DNA from: Deinococcus hopiensis KR-140
GTDB lineage: Bacteria; Deinococcota; Deinococci; Deinococcales; Deinococcaceae
Direction: 5' to 3'
Length of the DNA stretch: 64,000 bases
Assembly: GCF_900176165.1 (NCBI RefSeq)
Contig: NZ_FWWU01000007.1
Location: forward strand, 310,001-374,000
Positions 55,970 to 64,000 of this stretch are shown here, piece after piece (positions within the stretch are counted from its first letter, which is position 1; every line of letters starts with the position of its first letter). Made by a program: the position numbers and the translations under genes. The notes below the pieces were generated by a model. It was not told the DNA's origin. It searched no databases and saw only the letters and a list, made by a program, of their open reading frames with translations.

Positions 55970-56236
55970 ATGTCCTGGATCATCACCCTTCTCGTTGGCG
56001 CCCTCTGCGGCTGGCTCGCTTCCCTCGTCATGAAGACCGACGGCCAGCAGGGCGCCGTCGCCAATATCCTCATCGGCGTCGTCGGCAGCCTCCTCGCGCA
56101 GTTCCTCTTCGGCAACCTCCTCCACCTTGGCGGCAATGCCGCGGGAGACGGCTTTAACCTCATGAGCATCGTTTGGGGCGTTGTCGGCAGCGTTGTCCTG
56201 ATCGCCATCCTCAAGGGCCTGCGCGTCCTTCGGTAA
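55970..56236 (+). CDS. GlsB/YeaQ/YmgE-family stress membrane protein
   Basis: An 88-residue membrane protein with three helices and the glycine-rich family pattern: MSWIITLLVGALCGWLASLV, GAVANILIGVVGSLLAQFLF and LMSIVWGVVGSVVLIAILKG. The GGAGGG site is somewhat distant from ATG 55970. Members are induced by envelope or general stress; the exact role is unknown. A terminator follows. Confidence 0.85.
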   Translation: MSWIITLLVGALCGWLASLVMKTDGQQGAVANILIGVVGSLLAQFLFGNLLHLGGNAAGDGFNLMSIVWGVVGSVVLIAILKGLRVLR

Positions 56237-56261
56237 CCCTCCCTTCGCTCACCCATTCAGC

Positions 56262-56293
56262 AAACGTGCCACCTCTCCGAGGTGGCACGTTTT
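56262..56293 (+). terminator. Rho-independent terminator
   Basis: AACGTGCCACCTC pairs with GAGGTGGCACGTT around a 2-3 base loop, followed by a TTTT run, 26 bases after the GlsB-type gene. Confidence 0.8.
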
Positions 56294-56744
56294 GGTGTAG
56301 GAGGGTGGCCTGCGCTGCAGCGTCCCCCTATTGGTACTCCGTCGACTCACGGAGGGGGTGCAAGCCAGCGAATGGATACCCTGCAGCGCATTCCTGCGAG
56401 CCACGGCTCAAACGTATCTCCAAGGTCTACTTTTAAAGGGGGTCTGAAATCCCTGCTGGCGGGGGGGGTGTATGACTAAGGGATGGGGGAATGATGGGGC
56501 GGAGGTGGTGAGCACATGACGCGGACGCTACCTCCCCTGACGACCTCACAGATAATGAGCGGAACGTCCTCCAGCCGCCGGCCCCTCCTGAATCTCTTGT
56601 TGGTCGTCTCCATAAGTGGTCTTTGTGGGGAGTTTTGGAGAAAAACTTCTCTGTCCCCGTATGACGGAGCTCTGCCGAAGACAGCAGCACACCTTGTCTA
56701 CGAGGTAATGATTCGCTCCGACCAAAGGCCCAGCCTGATCTTCT
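56294..56744. other. Gap without recognised gene
   Basis: About 450 bases. A plus frame (56516-56776) contains RRPLLNLLLVVSISGLCGEF but has no ribosome site and overlaps the protease gene end. A G-run (nine G) lies at 56461-56469. Confidence 0.35.
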
Positions 56745-57498
56745 TCAGACCCACTTTAGTCCTTGACGCACTCTAGCAGAAAGCCATGATGCGTAAAGAA
56801 GCAGAATCAGGCAGCTGACGGCGACAGCAGTAAGGTGCTCTTGACCACCGAGGAAGCAAACAGTGTCATACACAGAATGCCACAGCATCAAGGGCACCAG
56901 CGAGCCCACTTGGAAGCGTAAAAGGGCCGCAACCACACCAAACAGAAAGGCAAACCCAACCTGGAGGAGGGTTTGAGCAGCGATCTGACCGCCCAGCATA
57001 TTTAGGCCGTGCGTTACGGAAAATAGCACTGTTGAAATCAATACGGCTGTCCAAAATCCTTTTGGCAGGAGCCATTTGATGAAAAGGCCCCGGTACAAGC
57101 CCTCCTCCACAAAGCCAATCGTACAGCAAAACCAACGAAGTATAAGAGTTCTCCCCCACTGTGGGGCCACGCAGGATGTGTCCCAAAGGCCTGAATCAAC
57201 ACGACAAGTCCGGGAATGAGGAAGAAGCGTGCGTCTCGCCAGGAGAGCTGGCCAAACGGCTTCGGTGACGCAACGCGCCACTGGCGCTTCCCAAAAAACA
57301 AGAAGCTCAGCCAGAGGGAAAGACCAGGAGAACGGGCTGAAGTTGGGGTAGCGCGTGGTGACTCCTATTTTCACTCAGAAGGGAAAGCAACGTTCCGGCG
57401 GCTCCCAAAGTGACCAGGAGTGTCAGGGTCGTGAGCGTAAGTGCCCAACCCGGGTATCGTTCCCCGAAACCCGTCTGGTTGATCGTCTTCATTAACAT
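56745..57498 (-). pseudogene. CPBP-family intramembrane metalloprotease, frameshifted
   Basis: Three minus frames make up one CPBP (Abi/CAAX-like) membrane protease: 57498 onward MLMKTINQTGFGERYPGWAL and a first helix, then LFFGKRQWRV and ARFFLIPGLVVLIQAFGTHP (57301 frame), then the catalytic part TIGFVEEGLYRGLFIKWLLP, LISTVLFSVTHGLNMLGG and PLMLWHSVYDTVCFLGG. The EExxxR motif and both His motifs are intact, but two frameshifts (near 57310 and 57130) separate the parts. Sequencing error is possible. Confidence 0.65.
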
Positions 57499-57591
57499 GC
57501 GAATTCCCCCCGTTTCGTCTCAGGTCAGCAAAGGCCTGCAGTCGCCTCGTGGCGTACGGCAGGTCTTCCGCGGGTCCCGATGAAATCATTT

Positions 57592-58449
57592 TTATTTGCC
57601 GTAGAACATGAGGTATTGGCGCAGCTGTGACCGCCAGTACGTCAGGTCATGCCCGCCTGTCTTTTGCATGAAGATGGTATTCCCACATTCCCGCTTTAAC
57701 TTCTGGACAAAGTGCTCATTCACGCCCTGAAGAGCGTCGGACTTCCCCACATCCACGAACAGCGCATAAGTCTTCAGGGGTGTCCGCTGGAGCAGCGAGA
57801 ACGGATCACGTGCGCCCCGAAGGGCTGGGGACGGATAGAGCCAGTCACGCTGCCCCGTGTACTGATCGTCATGCCCATCCCATAGAGCCGCGCTGTGTGC
57901 CCCGATCCGGCCAAACAGTGCCGGGTGCCGCAACCCCAGGAACAGGGCGGCGTAACCGCCCATCGAGATCCCACCTACGCTCCGCCCTGTACGGTTGGGC
58001 ACTGTAGAGAAGTATGCGTCAATATAAGGGATGAGTTCCCGAATCAGGTAGTCTTCCCAGCGGCCGGGTGTGACGCCGCTGATGGCCCGGGCTGGGCTGC
58101 TATTCACCCCGAAGGAGAAGCGGTAGTCGGGGGAGACCACGATCAGGGGATGAATTCGCCTCTCCCGCAAAAGCTCATCGAGTAGAGATTGGGTAGGCAG
58201 TATGCCCAGCCAGAAGGTTTCATCCCCGCCATAGGGATGCATCAAGTACACCACTGGGTAGCGGTGCCCCGCGCTGTAACCGGGAGGCAGATAGACGCGG
58301 AGGGACAGGTCCTGCTTCAGCGCAGCGCTGTACAGCATCAAGTCCTGCACCTGGGAGGGAGAGGATGCGTGTGCGAATCCAAGAAGGAGGAGGGCCAAGG
58401 GCCAGCACCGATGCCGTTTCACTTTAGTGAAGGGCGTAGAGAATGCCAT
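57592..58449 (-). CDS. Secreted alpha/beta-hydrolase, esterase D-like
   Basis: A 285-residue exported esterase. ATG 58449 gives a signal peptide (WPLALLLLGFAHAS). The catalytic nucleophile is in RSVGGISMGGYAALFLGLRH (GxSxG, near residue 160), the oxyanion region is YPVVYLMHPYGGDETFW, and the likely catalytic His is in MQKTGGHDLTYWRSQL near the end. Its start overlaps the end of the PQQ-propeller gene, so the two form one operon. Substrate unknown. Confidence 0.85.
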   Translation of the reverse strand: MAFSTPFTKVKRHRCWPLALLLLGFAHASSPSQVQDLMLYSAALKQDLSLRVYLPPGYSAGHRYPVVYLMHPYGGDETFWLGILPTQSLLDELLRERRIHPLIVVSPDYRFSFGVNSSPARAISGVTPGRWEDYLIRELIPYIDAYFSTVPNRTGRSVGGISMGGYAALFLGLRHPALFGRIGAHSAALWDGHDDQYTGQRDWLYPSPALRGARDPFSLLQRTPLKTYALFVDVGKSDALQGVNEHFVQKLKRECGNTIFMQKTGGHDLTYWRSQLRQYLMFYGK

Positions 58450-59602
58450 CGTCCGATCCGAAAAATACGGTGTCGCGGACAATGACAGGTGAAGACAGAA
58501 TCGCAGCGCCCGCCTGGAAGTGCCAGCGCTCTTTCCCCGTCGCTACGTCTAAAGCGTAAAGGGTTCCAGGCTCTTTGGTGGCGTACGCGTTGAACGACGC
58601 GGTGTATACGGTGTTTGCCGCCAGCGCCGGAGAGGCGAATATGTTACCGGCAAGTGGCCGCTGCCACTTTACCTTTCCCGTTGCTGCGTCCATCGCAAAC
58701 ATCATTTTCTGGTCTGAGTTGCCGTAGTACAGCGTGTTATTCGCAAATGCAGCGGAAGGCACGACCCAGCTTCCCCCATTGCCATGACCCCAGCGAATCT
58801 TGCCACTCTTACTGTCCAACGCGTAGAAATTGCTGTCTCGGCTTCCGAAGTACACCATGTTCTTCCCCAGAACGGGAGAAGACGGAACACCCCCGCTGAT
58901 GTCTGCCGACCACAGCAGCTTGCCAGTCTGAGCGTTCAACGCTACAAAATCGAATTTCCAGGCACCGACGTAGAGTACGTCGCCGCGCAAGGCTGGGCTG
59001 GAGCGAACCCCCTGAAAGAGTTCCTGCGACCACAACAGGCGCCCTGAATTCCGTGTGAACGCGAGAAGGCCACCGTCTTGCATGGGGGTGATCCCCGTAG
59101 AGGAGCCCACATACACGGCCTGGCTGTCCGCAACGGGAGAGGACAAGTAGTAGTCCCAGGCATCTTTGGCCTTGCTGTCACGGTCGTAGCGGGCTTTCCA
59201 CTGGGTGGCACCGCTCTGCGCCTGCACGGCGTACAGAAAACCGTCACGGCTGGTGAAGTACACGGTGCCGTCCACCACCAGGGGTGATGAAGCGACGTCT
59301 CCCCCTGTTTGGACCTTCCAGACCAGCGCGCCATTATCCGAGCGGAGAGCGTACACAAAACCGTCGCCACTCCCGAAAATGACGAGGTTGCCGTAAGGGA
59401 CGGGTGTCGAGCGAATTGGACCGGACGTCTTGAACTTCCACTTCACGCCGTGCAAGGCTGGTACACCTGGGCCATCAAATGTTCCGGAATGAAGGGCGTC
59501 ACTGCGAAAACCGCTGGATGTCAGGGTCAAGGCAGGCCATCCTGTCAGGGCAAGGGCAAGGCCGACGGACTTGAAGAGCACCAGCTTGGGTAGAACAGAC
59601 AT
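58424..59602 (-). CDS. PQQ-type beta-propeller repeat protein, exported
   Basis: A 392-residue protein with signal peptide; ATG 59602 follows GGGAG. Seven to eight propeller blades of the WD-like PQQ repeat are seen, for example VYALRSDNGALVWKVQTGGD, GTVYFTSRDGFLYAVQAQSG, MVYFGSRDSNFYALDSKSGK and DTVFFGSDDGILYALH. No catalytic residues of quinoprotein dehydrogenases are evident, so it is a BamB-like scaffold or a binding protein. It is co-transcribed with the esterase. Confidence 0.85.
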   Translation of the reverse strand: MSVLPKLVLFKSVGLALALTGWPALTLTSSGFRSDALHSGTFDGPGVPALHGVKWKFKTSGPIRSTPVPYGNLVIFGSGDGFVYALRSDNGALVWKVQTGGDVASSPLVVDGTVYFTSRDGFLYAVQAQSGATQWKARYDRDSKAKDAWDYYLSSPVADSQAVYVGSSTGITPMQDGGLLAFTRNSGRLLWSQELFQGVRSSPALRGDVLYVGAWKFDFVALNAQTGKLLWSADISGGVPSSPVLGKNMVYFGSRDSNFYALDSKSGKIRWGHGNGGSWVVPSAAFANNTLYYGNSDQKMMFAMDAATGKVKWQRPLAGNIFASPALAANTVYTASFNAYATKEPGTLYALDVATGKERWHFQAGAAILSSPVIVRDTVFFGSDDGILYALH

Positions 59603-59709
59603 GGAGGCTCCCGGTGGAATTCGACTGAATTTGGGAAGACCGGACAACGAACTGACCTGATCCTCCAGCCGCATTGCGGCGACTGAGACAGTGCTAGGTT
59701 GGCATTCCG

Positions 59710-61299
59710 ATGACCCGCGAATCCCACGCGCTGAATGAAACCCACAATAAGGGGAGTGGTGGACAGCCTACGAGGGCCAATTCCGGTGAGTCGGAAGGAG
59801 CCAATTCGGCACAACAGGGAAGGGACGGCCTCCCATCGGCGCTTCTGGGCTTTGCTTTAGAAGGTGCGAATCAGCTCCCACTTCACCGTCGACTGTTCGG
59901 AGGCCTGCGTGAACGCATCTTGAGTGGGCAATTGAGTCTGGGTACGCGCCTCCCATCGACTCGGGTGCTAGCCCGCGAACTCGGGGTCTCGCGGAACACG
60001 GTCGCCCTGGCGTTTGATCAGTTGATCAGTGAGGGCTACCTGCGGTCAGTAGGGGGGGCGGGAACGTACGTGGCGGAGCTCGACGCGCCTCTGCATCCCC
60101 CCAATGCCTCTGCCTCACAGCGGCCTGCCCTACGGACAGAGGCCCTACGCGCCCAGGTCGGTTCCTTCTGGTTTCCGTACGTTCCGGCAGCTGCTGGAAA
60201 CACGCCCGCTTTTCGACTCGCGGTGCCTGCCAGTGAGGCCTTTCCACTGGCGACCTGGAAACGGTGTCTGGCCAAACACACCGCTCGCCTGTCCACGGAT
60301 TTGTTTCTTTCCCAGGAGGATGGTGGCCTTCTGGCCCTGCGTGAAGTCCTGGCCTCCTACCTCGCCGTGTACCGGGGAGTGCGCTGCACCCCGGAGCAAA
60401 TCATCATTGCCGACTCCCACTTGTCGTTTCACCTGGCAGCCCGCGTCCTGTTGGATCCAGGGGATGAGGTCTGGTTCGAGGACCCAGGGTATTTCGCCGC
60501 CCGGGAGGCCCTGCTCGCGGCTGACGCACGGCCGATTCCCATCCCAGTGGATGCGGAAGGGATAGACGTGGCGGCTGGGCGCATTAGGGCACCCCATGCG
60601 CGCATGGCCTACGTCACGCCGTCGTATCAGTTTCCTTCCGGCGTCACGATGAGTGCGGCGCGGCGACAGGCGCTGCTGGGATGGGCACGGGAAGCGCAGG
60701 CATGGATCTTAGAAGATGATTTCGACTGTGAGTTCCGGTATGCCGGACCGCCAATTACAGCCCTGCAGGGATTGGACACGGACCACCGGGTGCTGTATAG
60801 CGGAAGCTTCAACAAGACGCTCTTTCCAGCGTTGCGCCTCGGGTACCTGGTGGTTCCACAGGAACGAATCAGCGATTTCTTGTGGATGCGCCGCATCGTC
60901 AGTGCGCCGGCATCCCTCCTTGAACAGGCTGCCCTGGCAGACTTTATTGGAGAGGGGCACTTCGCACGGCACATGAAACGGTGCCGCGCGCTGTATGCGA
61001 GGCGCCGCAGCGTTTTGGAAGACGCATTGACGCAGGAACTCGGGGATGTCCTGAGCCTGGAGCCTCCTCAAGCTGGAACATACTGGGTGCTGCGGTTGCC
61101 CGGGCATCTGAACGACCTGGAAATTGCGCAAGCGGCGCAAGCCGAGGGACTTGAGGTCTGGCCGCTCTCGACCTGGAGCTTGAGTGGGGCCGGCACTCCG
61201 GGGCTCCTCCTGGGCTACGCGGGGGTCAGCGAAGCGCAGTTGCGGCGAGGTGTTCAGCAACTCGCCCGGCTCCTTCGTGCGGCCCTGTCACAGCCTTAG
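59710..61299 (+). CDS. MocR-type regulator (GntR helix-turn-helix plus aminotransferase fold)
   Basis: A 529-residue regulator of the GabR/PdxR group. The winged helix-turn-helix at about residues 60-125 reads LSLGTRLPSTRVLARELGVS and NTVALAFDQLISEGYLRSVG. The PLP-binding aminotransferase-like domain follows (DDFDCEFRYAGPP, and LYSGSFNKTLFPALRLGYLV with the PLP lysine). It is divergent from the PQQ-propeller/esterase operon, with about 110 bases between the starts, and may control it. The cofactor or amine ligand is unknown. Confidence 0.9.
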   Translation: MTRESHALNETHNKGSGGQPTRANSGESEGANSAQQGRDGLPSALLGFALEGANQLPLHRRLFGGLRERILSGQLSLGTRLPSTRVLARELGVSRNTVALAFDQLISEGYLRSVGGAGTYVAELDAPLHPPNASASQRPALRTEALRAQVGSFWFPYVPAAAGNTPAFRLAVPASEAFPLATWKRCLAKHTARLSTDLFLSQEDGGLLALREVLASYLAVYRGVRCTPEQIIIADSHLSFHLAARVLLDPGDEVWFEDPGYFAAREALLAADARPIPIPVDAEGIDVAAGRIRAPHARMAYVTPSYQFPSGVTMSAARRQALLGWAREAQAWILEDDFDCEFRYAGPPITALQGLDTDHRVLYSGSFNKTLFPALRLGYLVVPQERISDFLWMRRIVSAPASLLEQAALADFIGEGHFARHMKRCRALYARRRSVLEDALTQELGDVLSLEPPQAGTYWVLRLPGHLNDLEIAQAAQAEGLEVWPLSTWSLSGAGTPGLLLGYAGVSEAQLRRGVQQLARLLRAALSQP

Positions 61300-61540
61300 G
61301 TCGATGAGCTGAAGAGCGGTCTGCCCCTCGCTTGGCAACGCGTACGTCACACCCACCTCGCTGTCCGCCTTCTCGCAACTCCAACTTAAGCCGCCGCCTG
61401 TCAAAGTGCCTCCTAAAAAGATCAGGGGAACGTTTGGCCAAGCGGCGGATCATCACCTCGTAGAGGAGGTAGTCCGCTGTTTCCAGCCGCGCTCATCGTC
61501 CCCTACCATGCTTCTGGACTTTCATGGCCACGTAAAGGTC
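61300..61540. other. Short gap before the IS3 element
   Basis: A minus frame (about 61490-61330) reads ETADYLLYEVMIRRLAKRSP and DLFRRHFDRRRLKLELRE, coding-like but without start or certain family. It is cut by the IS3 insertion. Confidence 0.25.
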
Positions 61541-61575
61541 TGGAGTGAACCCAATCGAGCGGACCGCAGGGCAAG

Positions 61576-62418
61576 TCACATCTGGGCGGTAGTGTAGCGG
61601 GCGGCGAACTCGGCGGGTGGAACGTACCCCAGGCTGGAGTGCAGTCGGCGACGGTTGTACAGGTCCGCAATAAAGAACTCGATGTGTCGTCGAGCGTCGT
61701 CCAGATCGACGTATTCTTGCAGATCGACCTCCTCAGTCTTCAGGGTCTTGTAGAAGCTCTCCATTTTGGCGTTGTCATAGGGATTGCCTGTCCTGGACAT
61801 ACTTGGCGTGATTCCTGCGGACCGCAAGCGGTCCACGTACACCCGACTGGCGTATTGCACGCCCTGGTCCGAATGGTGCAGCAGACCGGGGGCAGGACAA
61901 CGCGCTGCAAGCGCGTTGTTGAGCGCTGCCAGCGGTAAATCTGCGTCCAGAAACTTTGACATGGACCAGCCCACCACCTCACGGGTAAAACCGTCCAGCA
62001 CGCAGGCCAGGTACACAAAGCCTTGGCGGACTCGCACGTAGGTCAGATCGGCTTGCCAGACCTGATCTGGCCGTACTGGGACGACTTCGCGTAGCAGATT
62101 TGGGAAGCGCTTCTCGTTGTGGTTGGAATCGGTTGTCGCCCGATAGCGGCGCTTCGGGCGGCAGAGCAACCGGCGTTCCCGCATGACTCTCAACACGCGC
62201 TTGTGGTTCACTGGGCGGCCTCGTCGGGCCAACTCGCGGGTGACACGCCGATATCCGTATCCGTCGAACTCCACCACTACGGCCTCAATGTCCTGGGACA
62301 ACGCCTGATCGGCGTCCATCTCCTCCCGGCCCTGCTGTTCGTAGAACCACGAGCGATTAACCCCGTGCAGCTCACACAGACGACGCACCGACACCTCTTT
62401 TGGGCGCGCTCCGCGCAT
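61576..62418 (-). CDS. IS3 transposase OrfB (DDE integrase core)
   Basis: A 280-residue catalytic subunit. RRLCELHGVNRSWFYEQQGR (HTH_21-like), WQADLTYVRVRQGFVYLACV with the first Asp, LLHHSDQGVQYASRVYVDRL with the second Asp and NAKMESFYKTLKTEEVDLQE with the Glu; it ends RRRLHSSLGYVPPAEFAARY. All three catalytic acids are present. It lies six bases after OrfA and is made by frameshift or re-initiation. Confidence 0.9.
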   Translation of the reverse strand: MRGARPKEVSVRRLCELHGVNRSWFYEQQGREEMDADQALSQDIEAVVVEFDGYGYRRVTRELARRGRPVNHKRVLRVMRERRLLCRPKRRYRATTDSNHNEKRFPNLLREVVPVRPDQVWQADLTYVRVRQGFVYLACVLDGFTREVVGWSMSKFLDADLPLAALNNALAARCPAPGLLHHSDQGVQYASRVYVDRLRSAGITPSMSRTGNPYDNAKMESFYKTLKTEEVDLQEYVDLDDARRHIEFFIADLYNRRRLHSSLGYVPPAEFAARYTTAQM

Positions 62419-62424
62419 CCTCGA

Positions 62425-62724
62425 TCATTTGGTGCCTTGTTTCGAGCGGTACGTCGCCAACGACTTTTTTAGGATTGTGTTCTCCAACGACAACTGCCCG
62501 CAAAACCGTTCCAACTCGGCGATTCGCTGTTCCAACGACTGGTCGGGCTTGGCCTGGTCGGTGAAGGCCATTTCCCCACGCACCTCGACCTCCTTCCGCC
62601 AGCGGCGGATCAGACTGGGCGAGAGAGCGTGTTCTCGGCAGAGCTGAGCGGTCGTCTTTTGACCCCCGTCAACTTGATTCACGATGTCGAGCTTGAACTC
62701 ACGGCTGTGGGTACGTCCGGGCAT
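62425..62724 (-). CDS. IS3 transposase OrfA
   Basis: A 99-residue helix-turn-helix and leucine-zipper protein: SREFKLDIVNQVDGGQKTTA, LCREHALSPSLIRRWRKEVE, LEQRIAELERFCGQLSLENT. An AAAAAAG stretch at 62470-62464 within the ILKKSLA codons is a typical -1 slippery site that would fuse OrfA to OrfB. Confidence 0.85.
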   Translation of the reverse strand: MPGRTHSREFKLDIVNQVDGGQKTTAQLCREHALSPSLIRRWRKEVEVRGEMAFTDQAKPDQSLEQRIAELERFCGQLSLENTILKKSLATYRSKQGTK

Positions 62725-62808
62725 ACGGGCTCCTTCGGTGCCGTCAGCCTACGGGCTGACGGGGACGAAGTGCTTGGTCTCTTGGTCCGCTCCTAAGGGT
62801 TCAGTCCA

Positions 62809-62999
62809 GTCCGCTCTACCACCCAGCGCCGTTTCAGTATCACGAATCCTCTGGGCATTTCAACGGCGTGTGGAGATGTTTTGGAGCTCTGAGAAAATCC
62901 GGGCTTGAGAGGGAAGGCGATGGCCGCCACAGGGCTTCTGCCCCACACCTGAGCGGGTTGACTGATCACCACCCGCGCTTTACACGCGAATGGGCGTTC
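62809..62999. other. Short gap
   Basis: About 190 bases after the IS3 element, with no convincing frame. Confidence 0.3.
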
Positions 63000-63437
63000 T
63001 CACTGCCGATTGAGCGCCTCAATCAGCGTGTCTTTCTCTAAACCCTGATATGGATCAACGTCCAACACGATGAGCATGCTGCCGCGTATCAGGCTCGTGT
63101 ACGGTTCACGCTTCGGGGCCTGGCGGCGGTCCCGGCCGTAGGTCACGTTCGTCAGGCGGATGCCTAGCAACGGCTCACACGTATACTCGGCGATCATCAG
63201 GAAATCCACCTTCACCCGGAACGTGCGGGTCACCCGTCCTCGCGGCGTGACTGCGTCGAAATTTCTGAGTTGGACGTTGCGCTTCACCTTATAGGGCTGT
63301 CCGGCCAGCATCTTTGCCAACGAGACTGCAAATTGGTCCTCAACTCGTTCAAGCGGGAACACTGCTTCATCTTTAGGCGTCGCGACCTCAGCCCCTTCTG
63401 CCCGCTGCAGGTCGGTGTTCCCCAATGGGTCGTGCAT
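63000..63437 (-). CDS. Hypothetical protein
   Basis: A 145-residue soluble protein (MHDPLGNTDLQRAEGAEVAT; VEDQFAVSLAKMLAGQPYKV; TFRVKVDFLMIAEYTCEPLL). The order of a charged helix, a VQL strand and a KVDFL strand faintly recalls the DUF2726/nuclease-like fold, but the full catalytic set is not seen, so no function is assigned. It is divergent from the binding-protein gene at 63687. Confidence 0.5.
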   Translation of the reverse strand: MHDPLGNTDLQRAEGAEVATPKDEAVFPLERVEDQFAVSLAKMLAGQPYKVKRNVQLRNFDAVTPRGRVTRTFRVKVDFLMIAEYTCEPLLGIRLTNVTYGRDRRQAPKREPYTSLIRGSMLIVLDVDPYQGLEKDTLIEALNRQ

Positions 63438-63686
63438 TTTATGAGCTTAATTCATCCCGAGTGGCTCTCGGTTGATTGGGGTTTACCCGCTGTAAAGAAC
63501 CAGCACCAACACAAAACGCAATGGATACCGGGGTTGGACTCTAACCTGCGCGAGCAGAGTTGTCAGATCCCGGTAAGCGTTTCCTGCCAAAATATTTTTA
63601 CGTTGAAACATTCTTCTGTCTGGTATCCACTTCGGTGGACCTTGACCAGGAAGCTCAGCGTTTTGCCCTCTTCGCTTGGAGTCGCC

Positions 63687-64000
63687 ATGAAAAAGACCCT
63701 GACTGCCCTGACCCTCGCCCTCATCGCCAGTGTCGCCAGCGCCCAGAAAAAGACCATTACGGTCAGCGTGTTTCCGGACCTCGATACGGTGGTCAAGGCC
63801 GCCATCCCGGGCTTCCAGAAGACCCACCCTGACATCGACATCAAGGTCGTGTCGCTCGCCTACGCCGACCACCACAACGCCCTGACCACCGCCCTGTCCA
63901 CCGGCAGCGGTGCGGGTGACGTCGTGGCCGTGGACTTCGGCTACGTCGCCCGTTTCGCCGAGGGTGGCGGCCTGGAAGACCTCAACAAGGCCCCCTACAA
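63687..64000 (+). CDS. Sugar ABC transporter substrate-binding protein (runs off the window)
   Basis: The first 104 residues of a secreted SBP_bac_1-type receptor. ATG 63687 follows TTGGAGTCGCC. The signal peptide is MKKTLTALTLALIASVASAQ. The mature start ITVSVFPDLDTVVKAAIPGF, then THPDIDIKVVSLAYADHHNA and GAGDVVAVDFGYVARFAEGG, match the family. The permease genes presumably follow outside the window. The ligand cannot be told. Confidence 0.85.
   Translation, partial: MKKTLTALTLALIASVASAQKKTITVSVFPDLDTVVKAAIPGFQKTHPDIDIKVVSLAYADHHNALTTALSTGSGAGDVVAVDFGYVARFAEGGGLEDLNKAPY

Larger units (their letters stand above)
61541..62808 (-). mobile_element. IS3-family insertion sequence, apparently intact
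   Basis: 1268 bp with inverted ends TGGAGTGAACCC and TGGACTGAACCC (one mismatch), bordered by a 3-bp direct repeat GTC (61538-61540 and 62809-62811), the usual IS3 target duplication. It contains both transposase frames without visible defects. A decayed relative is at 26050-27284. Confidence 0.9.

Noticed and set aside
56660..56720. Plus-strand words TAAHLVYEVMIRS resembling the minus-strand ADYLLYEVMIRR at 61480
   Set aside because: Too short, and no supporting sequence on either side; chance or a common tiny scrap cannot be told apart.

Overview
The window is GC-rich DNA that reads like Deinococcus or a close relative. The evidence is codon usage, two-step Entner-Doudoroff-type catabolism genes, GMC oxidoreductase and PQQ-propeller genes, and a heavy load of IS630/ISL3/IS3 insertion sequences. 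No rRNA, tRNA or CRISPR array was seen. The many broken genes and transposon fragments suggest a megaplasmid or an accessory chromosomal region; that is an inference.

Layout. 1-1000: decayed IS630-type transposase. 1385-8830: peptide-type ABC binding protein, fragments of a FetB-like permease and a possible metallo-beta-lactamase-fold protein, a frameshifted secreted protein, a GMC oxidoreductase and two orphan receiver-domain proteins. 9895-11350: scraps of a phage, including two 5' fragments of a terminase small-subunit gene, each facing a small divergent gene. 11995-14808: a large SF1 (UvrD-like) helicase with an N-terminal RelE-like region and C-terminal ankyrin repeats. 15383-19500: small unknown genes, a membrane diguanylate cyclase and a stand-alone resolvase-like domain. 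19590-27284: a graveyard of ISL3, IS3 and IS630 elements and degenerate DNA. 28007-33546: a defective prophage segment (RusA, terminase small subunit, broken terminase large subunit) interleaved with small antisense cargo genes. 33561-36239: MarR repressor plus 14-TM efflux pump with a 38-bp palindromic operator. 37099-39921: PAS/GAF/HD-GYP c-di-GMP phosphodiesterase. 40368-43605: a UvrA-like resistance ATPase broken by one amber codon, divergent from a second MarR with twin operators. 43612-44715: MITE plus the second IS630 copy.

45211-55108 is the best-defined functional block: a tightly packed minus-strand operon for sugar-acid use. An RpiR-type regulator is followed by a binding protein and two permeases (no ATPase encoded here), an FGGY gluconokinase-like kinase, KDPG aldolase, KDG kinase, mannonate dehydratase, a second KDPG/KDPGal aldolase and D-galactonate dehydratase. 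Imported aldonates would be dehydrated to 2-keto-3-deoxy sugars, phosphorylated, and cleaved to pyruvate and glyceraldehyde 3-phosphate. 55970-63437 holds a GlsB-type stress membrane protein, a frameshifted CPBP protease, an esterase/PQQ-propeller pair, a divergent MocR regulator, an intact IS3 element with 3-bp target duplication and an unknown gene. The window ends inside a sugar ABC binding-protein gene.

Main points of interest: terminase-linked small-gene loci that appear in tandem; a MITE family whose right end is the landing site of both copies of an IS630 element that has lost its catalytic residues; and the RelE-like/helicase/ankyrin protein.
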